A stretch of DNA of 64,000 nucleotides from Portulaca oleracea (Eukaryota; Streptophyta; Magnoliopsida; Caryophyllales; Portulacaceae). This document shows, piece by piece, positions 11,770 to 23,090 of this stretch; within the stretch, counting starts at the first letter, position 1; each line of letters begins with the position of its first letter. The notes under the pieces were generated by a model that saw nothing but the letters and a program-made list of their open reading frames with translations, did not search any database and was not told the origin of the DNA. The translations under genes and the position numbers were made by a program. The stretch is from assembly GCA_029582165.1 (NCBI GenBank), contig CM055880.1, positions 3,224,001 to 3,288,000 of the forward strand, read 5' to 3'.

Positions 11770-14675
11770 AAAGATATATACATTATTATAAACTTGAATT
11801 TCAATAATATTTTTCTAATTATTATATATATTGCTGTCCACAAAAGGAAACTATATATGATAAACTGGAACTCCCATATTCCAATTTATGTATATTTTAT
11901 TGTATAGATTTCAATACTTTATTTTAACTATTATTTTATTAATATATTTAATAAATTATAAAATATGATTATAGTTTCATATAAATATTTTTTTATTACT
12001 CTAGTACTATGTATAAAATAATCAAAGTTTTTGAGCATTAAATATATATGATATATAATGATAAATAATTTAAAAGGCAGGGAGTTCATGTTATTCATTT
12101 ATTGTCTTTCCAATTCCAAACTTAATTTGTTATCATTTGTCGGCGCCACCTATATATGTCTAAACAATATATGGTACTGCTCTTTATCCTGACCAATATC
12201 TAGAACATTTTAGTTCCAGCTTTATATATCTATATATATATAGGTACTAATTATAAATAGTACAATATTCATTTAAAGGAATTTATTTGAGGATGAATTT
12301 TCAACATTCTATTAATTTTCGTAATATATATAGTGATCTATCATATGAACCATCACTATTATAAAACTTGGCGTATATAATTTCATAAAATAAAATGTTA
12401 ATACTTTTCTCAACGTATTAATATAAAAGGTATGACTAATATTAATTAGAGATGAACTTTTATGTGGACAGAAGCTCATACGATTCTCTTTGACCATTCG
12501 CATATGATATATATTTTCTTGTATTATGATATTAAAATTGAGTAATTTTAGATCAATTCATAATTAATATAGAGTATTCATGATTATAAAGGGTGGGAGG
12601 GATAAAACAAATATGGTATGGTATGGGTGGAATATACATCAACAAAACAAACTACTGACATCTTTGGAAAGAGTTTGACATGGTTGACCAGTCAAATTCA
12701 GTCTTCTAAGGTAGTCCATTAACTCAAGAATAAAATGAAAAATAAAATTGGGATTTTTATGCAATCACATTTTTAGAGATTAAAGGTAACTACGTACACC
12801 GACCCCTTTCCTAGGCCTCTTCTAATTAAGCTCTTAATTAATTAATTAATTCACAAATCACATGAATTAGGAAAAAAATATGGAGCTAAAGTTGCTCACT
12901 CAATCAAACAATGTTATCCCCGATAACATTAAATAATAAATAAAATTCAGTTTTTTTTCCTTACAAAAACTGAAGAAGAAATAAAAAATAGAGCCATCAA
13001 ATTTGATAAGGATGAAATTTAAATTTAAATATTTATTTTCAATTGACTTGCCCATTTTGAAGGACTTGTAATATTTTAAGGTGACCTTATCTGAAAAAAT
13101 CATATTAAAAAAATAAACAAAACTTATCTGTAACTGTAAGAATATATATGTTGAACAAAGACGTAAAGAAACTATGAATTTATAATAATATCATCAATGA
13201 ATTGAATAAAAGGAAATGTTTAAATCTAATAAATACGTATACACGAGGATAGTCTATATAAGAGATTAAAAAAAAATTGATAACTTTCTTTTGAGTTATA
13301 ATAATATGGAGATGCATGTGGGAGAGATATGATGCATCGTTTCTTCGGCGAGATTCGTGGTTGGGTACGTATAGGGTGCTACTACATAGATTATGTGGTT
13401 TACCCAGTAAGATTACATTTTTAATAACTGTGATTTTGAGTTAATTAAAATATAGAACTACTAACTAGACTGGGCATAAACATAAATTTATCGTAACTTT
13501 TGCTATATTTGTTGAGATTCATCCATGAGTAAAATGTTTCATATCAAAAAAGTAAATGGAAAAAATATTGGTATAAAAGCCAAGTGAGCCACCCCTAGTA
13601 ACACCAATTGGTTTTAAGATAGAATCTCACTTAACTTGTGTGTACCATGAGAGTATTGGTTGAAGTGAACTTCTGTTTTGGATCTCCTCAACAATAATTT
13701 TTAATATGTTTGGACTTAAGTTGAAAAATGTAAAATTTCAAACCTTGATATTGGTTTTCCATTTATTGTACCCATATATACTTATTTTTGTGTTTCCATA
13801 TATGTCAAATTCTCATTTTTAATGTACTTTGGACCATTTTTTTATGTATTTATTAATTAGTGGTACAATGTTCAGTATAGGATATACAAAGGGAGTGCAT
13901 TTAAATTTCTCTTAATATATATATATATAATTTATATGACAGCCAATTACATCTGATGAAGGGACTCTATTGCATCACTAACATTACCTAATGGTATAAT
14001 AAGAGACATATATACGTAAATTAATAGGCTCATCAAATTCACTTTGAGACTAAGATTAAATTTGATATTAAAGCAACATATATACATACAATAATACAAA
14101 CACATTATGTTTGAAGGAGGGCTACTACTCATAGGCTCATCACATTAAACTATTTTAATTTAATTTGAAGTTATCAGGTTTATTTTTAGAAACTTCTAGT
14201 TTAGGCAAGGTTTTGTCATTTTAACACAAAAACATTAATCAAATTTTTAAATTATCTTTGAAGAGTTACATTGTGGACAACCATTGTTATCTAAATATTA
14301 ATTTAGTAGGTTGGAAAATCATACGATATATATATATGGCACATGCATGCATTCCCATGCATTAACTTCAAAATATAAATTCATGAACACAATTGTAAGT
14401 GGTGACCATATTTGATAAAGTCTCCACCAAACATATTGGGAAGAAGCTACATATACGGCTATGAGCAACCCTAATGAAGGCTATGCTATCTATATATCCA
14501 TATTTAAACTTTAGATTGGGGGACCAAACTCAACTGTATGTCTCAATTCCAAAAGATATTCCAAAGATATCCAAAATCCTTGGCAACCAATTAGACTCAT
14601 GAACTTGAAGATTCACAAATTGCGACCTTTCTTCTTCCTAGATATCACTTGCTTTGTCTTCATACATCCATGTTC
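11770..14675. other. Very AT-rich intergenic DNA
   Basis: Short frames only, none with a recognisable domain. The minus frame at 13947-14132 ends GNVSDAIESLHQM but matches no family I know. No bounded repeats were resolved. Confidence 0.45.
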
Positions 14676-14678
14676 ATC

Positions 14679-14830
14679 TCACTACTACAATACAAATAGT
14701 GATAGAGTAGTGGTATAGGATACCCTAGTTTAGGGCACGAATATCAAGAGTGAATGGTGGTGCTATACCCTAATTAAGGGCACATACATCTAGAGGGATG
14801 CTTCTATTGTACTATTCATGGTGGACAAAA
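14679..14830 (+). mobile_element. Possible CACTA-type terminus
   Basis: CACTACTACAATACAAATAG at 14679 resembles a CACTA element end. It is followed by two near-palindromic subterminal units 'taccctagtttagggcac' and 'taccctaattaagggcac' (near 14722 and 14767). No matching opposite end or transposase was found, so this is a remnant at best. Confidence 0.3.
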
Positions 14831-15012
14831 TGTCCTCTTCTTTTTTAGGCCTCGTTCGTAGAAACAGCCTCTTGCAGAAATCTGAGTAAGATCCGTCACA
14901 TTCTGGCTTTATGGTGAGGCCTTGGAACCCCATGTGGGGCGTTTTGTCTGTTTTGTCACTGTGTAAGATTGGATTGGATTGGATTGAAAAGAGTTATCAA
15001 TCCAAAGAACAT

Positions 15013-15446
15013 GGTCTTATTATATTCGGTAACATATCATCAAATAGTTTATTGTAAAAGTTGGCTTATAGGACTGTTAAATAGGTTGTTTTTGTATTTG
15101 GTAAGCGACTTATTTAGTTGATTGTTTTGTCTTAATAAGTCAATCTTCAATAGACTGGTTGAAGCAGCCTATTGAGAATGACTTATTGTGAAAAAGAAAT
15201 TTTAATCCAAACACTGTCTTAAATTACATAGATGTCATTTTAAAAATATTATTTATAAATGGAGTTTTAACAAAATAAGTTATTCACAAACAGCTAATTT
15301 TACCAAATATTTTTTTAAAAACAACCAATTCAAACCGTAATTAATGCAAATAGTCAATTCAAATAATCAATAGTAAATAGTTAGTGCAAACCATCAGTGC
15401 AAACAGCTAACAACCAACGACCAACAATTGTTTACCAAACAAGACC
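15013..15446. mobile_element. MITE-like element with GGTCTT ends
   Basis: Left end GGTCTTATTATATTCGGTAACA and complemented right end GGTCTTGTTTGGTAAACAATT form imperfect inverted termini. The interior carries repeated 'aacagcta/aaccaac' blocks and no coding frame. No clear target duplication, so superfamily unassigned (hAT-like or MULE-like). Confidence 0.45.
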
Positions 15447-15661
15447 TTAATCTAGAGTTCTAGAAACATTCTAGTCCATCTTAAATTTAATAAATACGTC
15501 AATTGATTACTGAATGCAATTAAAATTAATGTCGGTCAAGCCTGAATTCGAGTTCTAATTAACAATAATAAGAAGAAAGTTGTGTCAAAATTTTCCCTGA
15601 CTTACCTGTGTTAGGACTAAATGAAAATTTTATAGCCGCATCCAAATTTTATTAAATTATA

Positions 15662-15874
15662 CTTCCTCTGTCTGTAAATAAGTGTTAATCTGACTAAGTT
15701 TTGACCGTTGATTACTCAAAAATTATAATGAATGACAACATAAAATTAATATCATTATTGTAATTTTTAATGCAATATCTTTCTAATTATGATAATTTTA
15801 CATCGTAACTCATTGTAATTTGATCAACGACCAAAAACTTAATCAAATTAACACTCATTCAGGAACGGAGATAG
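15662..15874. mobile_element. Stowaway MITE B
   Basis: 213 bp between TA dinucleotides. Left end CTTCCTCTGTCTGTAAATAA; complemented right end CTATCTCCGTTCCTGAATGA. The body 'gttttgaccgttgattactc' and its inverted partner 'gatcaacgaccaaaaactt' form the expected hairpin. Resembles MITE A. Confidence 0.7.
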
Positions 15875-15879
15875 TACAA

Positions 15880-16430
15880 ATTTGGAAATTCACGTCGGTC
15901 AAATTTTGTGAGTCCTATTAACTCTCTCTCTCTTTTCTATTACCATTTCTCCTCACGATGTATTATTGCACGGTTGCCCTAAATATAAGGTAATCAAATT
16001 AGGGTTTAGGTAGGGTTTAGGGCCTAGCTTAAGTAGGTGTTAGTATCAATCTTTGTGATTAGTTTGAATTACTCCAAAGTAAGTGCATTGAACTGAGATT
16101 AGGTTAGGAAAACGAGGATTAATTTAAGTAATTATTGAGATTAGATAGGCCCCTGTGTAGCCCGTGCGGGGGTTTTATTTTATCATTTTAGGGGTTTATC
16201 TTTTCTAAACCATAATTTTGTGTTCTTTAAGCCCACCCTTTGATTTCTTGTCACTTTGAATCTTCTAATTAATCTTCAATTAAGATATTATATTATACTA
16301 TATTATATTCTTTCTTTCTAGAAGTTGTGTATAATTCTTTTGTCTCCATAGTAATTGACTCTGTGTTTATACATACAAGTGGGGACGAGAACCCTATATA
16401 TACCATATGCACTTATGAGTTCAAGTTCCA
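15880..16430. other. Intergenic with telo-box-like motif
   Basis: 'tagggtttaggtagggttta' near 16000-16020 contains telo-box (AGGGTTT) units, which in plants can occur in promoters, but no gene was found beside it. Otherwise non-coding. Confidence 0.4.

Positions 16431-16434
<4 letters not shown>

Positions 16435-16479
<45 letters not shown>
16435..16479. repeat. (AT)n microsatellite
   Basis: About 45 bp of uninterrupted AT repeat. Confidence 0.95.
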
Positions 16480-16480
<1 letters not shown>

Positions 16481-16969
16481 CAATAATCCCTATTTTCATT
16501 TTGGATTTTGGTGATCCAAAAAAAAAAAAGATTGTAGTGGGCATCATCGAGAGTATACCATAAATATTATAGATTTTGTGTTGTGTTTGATTCAAAACTT
16601 AGTATAACACTTTACCATGATTTTTAATGAATTTACAACGTTTCTCCCAATTTTTTTGAATTTTTTTACGATTTTTAATGATTTTTCACTTTTATTCATT
16701 TAAAAAAATCATAATAATTTCTCAGAGTCTCAAAAAATAATTAAAAATTGTTTTAGTAACTATACTTCATTACCTTTCTGGGAACATGAACGAAAAAATA
16801 AAAACAATATTGGATAGTAAAGAAAAAAATAAAAAAAATTTGGAGGTGGATTTGGTACTACTACAATACGATTTTATTTTTTATTTGGACCACCAGAATA
16901 CAAACTGAAAGTAGGGATTATCGCCGTTCAATTTGCAAAAATTAGGATTATTACAATCGAATTTTCCTC

Positions 16970-16971
<2 letters not shown>

Positions 16972-17019
<48 letters not shown>
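16972..17019. repeat. (AT)n microsatellite
   Basis: About 48 bp of uninterrupted AT repeat. Confidence 0.95.
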
Positions 17020-17024
<5 letters not shown>

Positions 17025-17208
17025 TTTGTGTGAAAATCGAAATATATAACGTTTAATGGGGAAATTTAACTTATCTAGGAAAAAAATCTACTATTCTTTT
17101 TATCTCAATTAATTAAACAATTAATGTAGCTGTTTTCAATAAATTTTCTCATCAAACCCAATTTCTCAATAATTTCTTTACTTCTAATAGATTTTTTATT
17201 AGAATGTA

Positions 17209-17424
17209 CTCCCTCCGTTTTTATTTATCTGTCGCTTAGGAAATTGTGTTCAAAACTTTGACCGTTAATATCTTAATTTATATTCGTAATATCATTAGAT
17301 TCGCAATGAAAAATACTATTAAAAAATAATATTATATTTTTTTAATAAAATTTTTATATTAGAAATTATTGATTAAAGATTAACACGGAAAACTATAAAT
17401 TACAGATAAAAAAACCGGAGGGAG
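17209..17424. mobile_element. Stowaway MITE C
   Basis: 216 bp between TA dinucleotides, ends CTCCCTCCGTTTTTATTTAT and (complemented) CTCCCTCCGGTTTTTTTATC. Shares the internal 'gtcgcttaggaaattgtg..aaaactttgaccgttaatatctt' with the copies at 19401 and 20513 and with the interrupted copy at 43731. Confidence 0.85.
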
Positions 17425-17586
17425 TAAAAGATTAATGTCACAAACTTCTAGTAATATAATTTTACTTGAAGTTTTGGTAGAGTAGTATAAATAATAAAAT
17501 TTTAAAATGAAGGTAAAAGATTAACGTCACAAACTTCAAGTAATATATTCATATACATTAAAAAAAAAACCCAAGAAAATATATAA

Positions 17587-17786
17587 GGGTAATTTGATCA
17601 TTCTAGAAAATTTTTTCTAGGAAAGTTGCAATTTGAACCAAACAATGTAAAAGTTTCCCTATGATTTTAAATTTTACACCAAACATTGTAAAGTATAGTT
17701 TCCAAGGGATATTTTCCCATGAAAAACTTCCCATGGAAAACTTTCCCCAAGAAAATTTCCCCCGGGATTCTTACTAAAAGCACCCT
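17587..17786. mobile_element. MITE fragment, 'gggaaaatttt' family
   Basis: Contains 'cattctagaaaattttttctaggaaag', 'cttcccatggaaaactttcc' and ends 'aaagcaccctga'. Related to the well-bounded copies that follow. Boundaries approximate. Confidence 0.45.
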
Positions 17787-17824
17787 GAAAAAAGCCAAGA
17801 AAATATAGTGAATTTTGGGGATTA

Positions 17825-18065
17825 AGGGAGCGTTTGGTAGGAATTCCAGAGAAATTTTTCTCGGGAAAACTCCATGGGAAAGATTTTCCTGGGAAAAATT
17901 TCCCTTAGACCCTCCTAAGGAAAATTTTCCTTAGGAAAATGAAGAAAATGGTGGAGCCACCGTGAAAATTTTCCCAAGGTCAACACACATCCAAACATGG
18001 GGAAAAGCAGTCATCTCGGGAAAATTGACTATTTCCTCAGGATTATTGACCAACCAAACGCACGC
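17825..18065 (-). mobile_element. Tourist-like MITE, GCGTTTGGT family, left copy
   Basis: Flanked by TTA (17822-17824 and 18066-18068). Ends 'agggagcgtttggtagg' and, complemented, 'agcgtgcgtttggttgg'. The whole element is the approximate reverse complement of 18267-18521. Related copies lie at 57771-57964, 59330-59556 and 10660-11030. Non-coding. Confidence 0.7.
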
Positions 18066-18266
18066 TTAAAAAAAAAAAAAAAAGAGGGTTGTTTATGTAT
18101 ATGGACTTACCTAGCTAGATAATCTAAATTTCTAAAGTGTAATATAATTTTACAACAACTTATTCCTGTATGGAGAGAAGAAAAATGTAAGGAATTTTCA
18201 TCTGACTTTTCAAACGAGATAAGCAGTATAAATTGTCCTGTTAGCACCAAAAATAAAGTTAATTTA

Positions 18267-18521
18267 GGGCGCGTTTGGTTGGTCAATAACCCCGTGGAAA
18301 TGGTCAATTTTCTGTAGTTGACTTATTTTCCCCATATTTGAATGTGGGTTGACCTTGGAAAAATTTCACGTGGGCTCACCACTTTCTCCATTTTCCAAGA
18401 AAATTTTTTCTTTAGGGGGGCCTAAGGGAAATTTTTCCCAGCGAAATCTTTTCCATGGAAAACTTACCATGGAAAATTTTCTCCGGAAAAAATTTCCCTG
18501 AGGTTCCTACCAAACGCTCTC
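18267..18521 (+). mobile_element. Tourist-like MITE, GCGTTTGGT family, right copy
   Basis: Flanked by TTA (18264-18266 and 18522-18524). Begins 'gggcgcgtttggttggtcaa' and ends 'ttcctaccaaacgctctc'. Opposite in orientation to the copy at 17825-18065, with about 200 bp between, so a transcript crossing both could fold into a long hairpin. Confidence 0.7.
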
Positions 18522-18524
18522 TTA

Positions 18525-19100
18525 ATCATCAGAATTCAGCTTCATTTCAATGGGGAGCAAGAAATTGATTAAGCAACCACACAGACATTAATTAGCAATA
18601 GCATACAGCTCAGAATCTGTTGTTTAAGGAACGTAATTAATAATTAACAATGTTAATTACATTAAATTCAGGTTTCAAATAATTAATACTATTGCCATTA
18701 TAGTACAGTAGATCACCAAATATTAGCTGCTAATTGAGCAACTAATTAAGCTTGAAGAGTTAATTAATTAATTAATTAATCAAAGATAGAAGAGACAATG
18801 CCATAACAAATTGAGCTGTCAATGGACACTTGAAAGTACGAAACCTGCATTAATTACCAAGTCATCATCATCAGACATGGATCCAAAATATATAATGCAA
18901 CCAAATTCATCTATATCTTGATCAAATCTTAAGCATATATAAATAATGTGGGCAATAATTCAATAATTTATGTTCCAGAAATTTTTTCGATTATTCAAAG
19001 TTAAAAATTTTATTTAGATTACAATCAAGTTGAGATCAAATTTCAATACAACATAACAACAAAACAGTAATAAAATTAAGATAATAAAATAAGACAACCA
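18525..19100. other. Intergenic, nothing recognised
   Basis: AT-rich; contains an (ATTA)n run near 18758-18780. No coding or structural RNA signal seen. Confidence 0.4.
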
Positions 19101-19105
19101 AAAAT

Positions 19106-19364
19106 TGTTAGAGTATAAAGTCATTATTGGACCTATAATCATCAGTTTAAACTGTTGATTGAGATGGTTTCATATGGTATCAGAGCCAGACCTGAATAAG
19201 ATGTCTCAGGTTCAAACTCCAGCACCCCCATGTTCATTTGCGCAAGGTAAAGGGGGCATTTGCAGTATCTACGGTTCAAGCCCAAAAGGCATTCATGTGC
19301 TAGAATATAAAATCGTCATTAGACCTATAATCATCAGCTTAAACTTTTGGTTGAGATAGTTCCA
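19106..19364 (+). mobile_element. TRIM/SMART-type miniature LTR retrotransposon
   Basis: 259 bp. Two 67-bp direct LTRs, 19106-19172 and 19298-19364, both start TG and end CA and match at 56 of 67 positions by hand count. Two bases after the left LTR lies TGGTATCAGAGCC (19175-19187), the plant initiator tRNA-Met primer-binding site. The internal part is only about 125 bp and codes for nothing, so mobility would depend on a helper retrotransposon. AAAAT precedes the element and AAAAAT follows it, a possible 5-bp target duplication. No good polypurine tract was seen next to the right LTR. Decayed relatives lie at 10020 and 52790. Confidence 0.8.
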
Positions 19365-19400
19365 AAAAATAACATTACATCTTGCTCCAATAAGGTTATA

Positions 19401-19638
19401 CTGCCTCCGTTTTGTTTTTTATCTGTCGCCTAGGGAATTGTGGCAAAAACTTTGACCGTTAATATCTTAATTTGTATAATGATTTATCATACAAAATTGA
19501 TATCATTAGATTCGTAATAAAAAATACAATTAAAAAAGTATAATATTATATTTTTCTATAAAAGTTTTATGTTAGAAATTATTGATTAAAAGTTGGCACA
19601 AAAAACCGTAAATGACAAATAAAAAAGAACGGAGGGAG
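19401..19638. mobile_element. Stowaway MITE D
   Basis: 238 bp between TA dinucleotides; ends CTGCCTCCGTTTTGTTTTTT and (complemented) CTCCCTCCGTTCTTTTTTAT. Same subfamily as C and E ('gtcgcctagggaattgtgg'). Confidence 0.85.
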
Positions 19639-20512
19639 TATATTGATGTTGATTACTATGGCATATCAAACTATCAATGACAATTTGACAACTATATAAG
19701 TTGACATTTCACAAGCAAACACAACATCTAGCTGGAAAATTTATCTTAATGCATATAAGTATCTATTTGCGATTTAATTTTTATTTTAGTTATCTCGGTA
19801 GAGTAATTTAATTATGAGTAATAGCTAATTAAATCACTATATCTTACTATAGGATATTTCTTGATTTTATGCCTAAATAACAAAAAAACTAAATTATATA
19901 TATTTCTCCTCAAGTTTGAACTAGAGTGATGATGATCATACTGACTACGATAACATTCAAGTATATAAATCAAGTGATCGATGTTCGATAATAATAAACA
20001 TACCGTCCATTCGATCATACATATAGACATTGTTATTAAAAAGGTAGAGTTATATAAATTAATAATTTACTAATAATTGAGCAAGGTATCCCAAGCAAGG
20101 TTTTTTTTTTTTAAATAAAAAAATCAAGTATTCCAAATAGCTAGGGTTGAGGATATATTATAAAGTATAGTTTAAAGACAAGAACCTAGTAGGAGCAGAG
20201 GGATGGCATGTGAAATTGCTATTTATTCATGGACCAATCCATGCACTCCACGTGAATTAATAACATACGTACTCTTTGCATCATCTCTTTTCTCAGTTCA
20301 TCATTTTTATTTAATTTATCTAATTACAAGTTGGATTAAAATATGTAATCACTTTAATTAAAAATATGGATTAATTCCATGCAGATTAAACCAGCTACTG
20401 TAGAATCTCTCTCTCTGCCACCTCCATCCCTTATCTAGTTATCTTAACAAATAACAACCGATGTGTTGTAAATAATAACCACACATTTGTTTTCATGGTA
20501 ACATAAATATTA

Positions 20513-20746
20513 CTCCCTCCATTTTATCTATACGTCACTTAGAAAATTGTATTAAAAACTTTAACTGTCAATATCTTAACTTGTATAATGATTCATCATA
20601 CAAAGTTGATGTCATTAAATTCGTATTGAAAAATACTATTAAAAAATTATAATATTATATTATTTTATAAAATTTTATATTAGAAATTATTGATTAAAGA
20701 TTAGCACTCAAAACTGTAAATGACAAATAAAAAAGAACGTAGGGAG
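20513..20746. mobile_element. Stowaway MITE E
   Basis: 234 bp between TA dinucleotides; ends CTCCCTCCATTTTATCTATA and (complemented) CTCCCTACGTTCTTTTTTAT. Same subfamily as C and D. Confidence 0.85.
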
Positions 20747-20749
20747 TAA

Positions 20750-22430
20750 CATTTTTCAAAGCTTGGGTCGACACCATCTTATCTACAATTTTAAATTATG
20801 GTGAAGTATATTTATTTATGGATAATGTTTGGAGGATTTTGCATGACTAGTAACTCATATGAGTAACTTCTTAACATATAGATCCCAATTCACCTTAAGA
20901 GTCCTTATGGACCCTTAAAAAAATTTAAGGTCAGGTAGTTTTACATAAGACCCATCGTTAATCTCATTCTTTGATAATATTGGTAAATATTTTAGATGAA
21001 TAAATGCTTAGGTTCAAACATAATTCAAAATTGGTCATTAGATCTAAGTTTGCCATATTCTCTATTTAATTGGTCGTTAGAACTTCACTTCTGAGGAATC
21101 AATCAATCGCAGCTGGAGCCTAAAATCTCACTCAAGAAGAGTATGTATCAAATCATTTGTACTAACATGTTCGTAATTTGGATGCTCGAAAAACATACTA
21201 AGCTTAGATTATAATAAACTAAAAGAAAATGTTTTTGGGACCGCTTCTACCCTTTTCCTATAAAATAATGGACGATTTTAAAATCCTAGATCAAATCAGT
21301 ATATGTGAATTTTCTTAATTATGGAGAAAGACTACTATATCAGACCCCCACACCTTGTACCTATTTTGCAAGCGATACTTTTATGAGTTTTGGAATTTTA
21401 GTTACTTTAATATTAGCAAAGTAGACATGTCGTTAAGGAAGCACATACTCTGGCTAAGAAAGCTAAGAGTGGAGCCCTTCCATGACGATTAGGTTATTTA
21501 GTGCACTCTGTCATTTATGCCAAAAAAGATGTAGTCTTGGTCAAGTTATGGAGAAGACTGTTGGTGGTAGTCAAGGAGCAGAGTAGTAATGATCTCAACA
21601 ACCAGATATTGAGTAACTAACATCAACCAACTGTAACTGCAACTGCAACTGTAATGCCAAATGCCAATACCATACAATTATACAGTTTACAGTACAATAC
21701 AAACACCCTCACCACAGACACAGACATACATTTCTGACTTCTGACAATGCCCAACAATTTCAGAGAACAAGACACTTGAGTTTGGACCCCTCAACATCAT
21801 CAACATTAATAAAAACAAACAGTAACATTTTTTTACCATTAACTCAGCCTGCATTCCTCTCAAATCCTCCAGAAATATCAAAATCATTCAACTCAATTCA
21901 TCACATACTTTACATTTATGGGGCTTGGCAGTATCAGTATCAGTCACATGCCCCTCAGTCATTCATTCTTAATCATATCATATCATATCATATCATCTCC
22001 CATAGAACTTTGCAGAACCCTGCCCTGAAAATAAAATTTTAAAGAAAGAGAAATTTTACGGTCGAGGGCAGGGGTAAATCTGTCAATGTCTGCATCTTTC
22101 CATAGTAGCAGCAGGAGTAGTAGAATTTTCTTTCCTTCTTGGACCTGTCAAGAGATAGAAAAATGCACAAATCAGTGGTCTCACTCTGTCTGTTCACTAA
22201 TTGAGGAAGCAGCATATGCCTCATCAAGTGTTGTTAACATCATCACATGTACCAGAGTACACTGGGTCTCTGGGACGTGAAGGATCCTAGGATATCGATA
22301 AATAACCACCACAAGAAAGAAATTGGCCGGTCCGTTCATAATCATCGCTAACTACCTAGAGAATTCGAATTCAGGAAAAAAATAACAGTACTTCAGGAAG
22401 AGACAAGCGGGTAATCAGCTAGACTAGTCA
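20750..22430. other. Intergenic, nothing recognised
   Basis: Base composition becomes less AT-rich from about 21.4 kb rightwards. The frame near 21430-21480 (plus) reads VVKEAHTLAKKAKSGA, weakly reminiscent of retroelement RNase H tails, and is then stopped. A four-fold 'atcat' run lies near 21976-21996. No gene could be supported. Confidence 0.4.
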
Positions 22431-22440
22431 CCAAATAACG

Positions 22441-23090
22441 TCCACATTTCATCCGACCAATGTGGGTCCCGCTTATGCAGGGTCTAGGGAGAGAAAGATA
22501 CTCCTGGCAATCACCAAATAATGCACACATTTCATCCTATCAGTGTGGGTCCTGTTTATGTGGGGTCCGGGGAGATCTAGATGGAGGCAGCCTCACCTAG
22601 GTAGGCATTCGGGTTCAGGTTTATTTAAGTAAGCACTTCAATATAGGCATAGACTAGGTTTTTAGACAATATAAATGTAGAGTTACCAGAAAAGGGACAT
22701 CCGAAATTAGGATGCCTAACCAAATACCTTACGGCTGCCACATTCATCCTGCCCAATACTAGTGTGGGTCCCGCTTATGCGGCGTCGAGGAGATCCATAT
22801 GTAACCAGTCTTACCAAGCCAAGTTGGTAGGCATCAGGGTTTAGGGTTTACAGGACACTAATGGGTTATTACCCACTTCACCCTACACAACCAAATTTAT
22901 CCATTTCTTCTCATATTTTCAACACTCAACTTTTCAACTTTTACCCAAACCTACCCATCTTTTACCCAACTTTACCTTACCACTCTGAATAACAGATAAG
23001 CACTTCAATATGAGCACAGATCGCCGAAAATTGAGACTAGTTTTTAGACAATATAAATGTGGAGTTATCGGAGGAGGGACTATTCCAACA
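22441..23090 (+). repeat. Local duplication of SINE-like units
   Basis: An approximately 80-bp unit occurs twice in tandem (about 22431-22510 and 22511-22590), each with 'cacatttcatcc..tgtgggtcc[c/t]g[c/t]ttatg..gggtc'. A third copy is at about 22741-22790. A larger segment with 'taagcacttcaatat', 'tttttagacaatataaatg' is present at 22630-22700 and again at 22998-23080. The second large copy is split by the 22862-22985 repeat. Confidence 0.6.
22862..22985 (+). repeat. Dispersed repeat, copy 2 (nested)
   Basis: Plus-strand copy of the repeat at 80-185. It interrupts the second large copy of the local duplication, which resumes at 'agataagcacttcaatatg', so it arrived after the duplication or the first copy lost it. 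Confidence 0.6.

Noticed and set aside
19159..19359. 66-codon plus-strand frame
   Set aside because: Lies wholly inside the TRIM element, starting near its primer-binding site.
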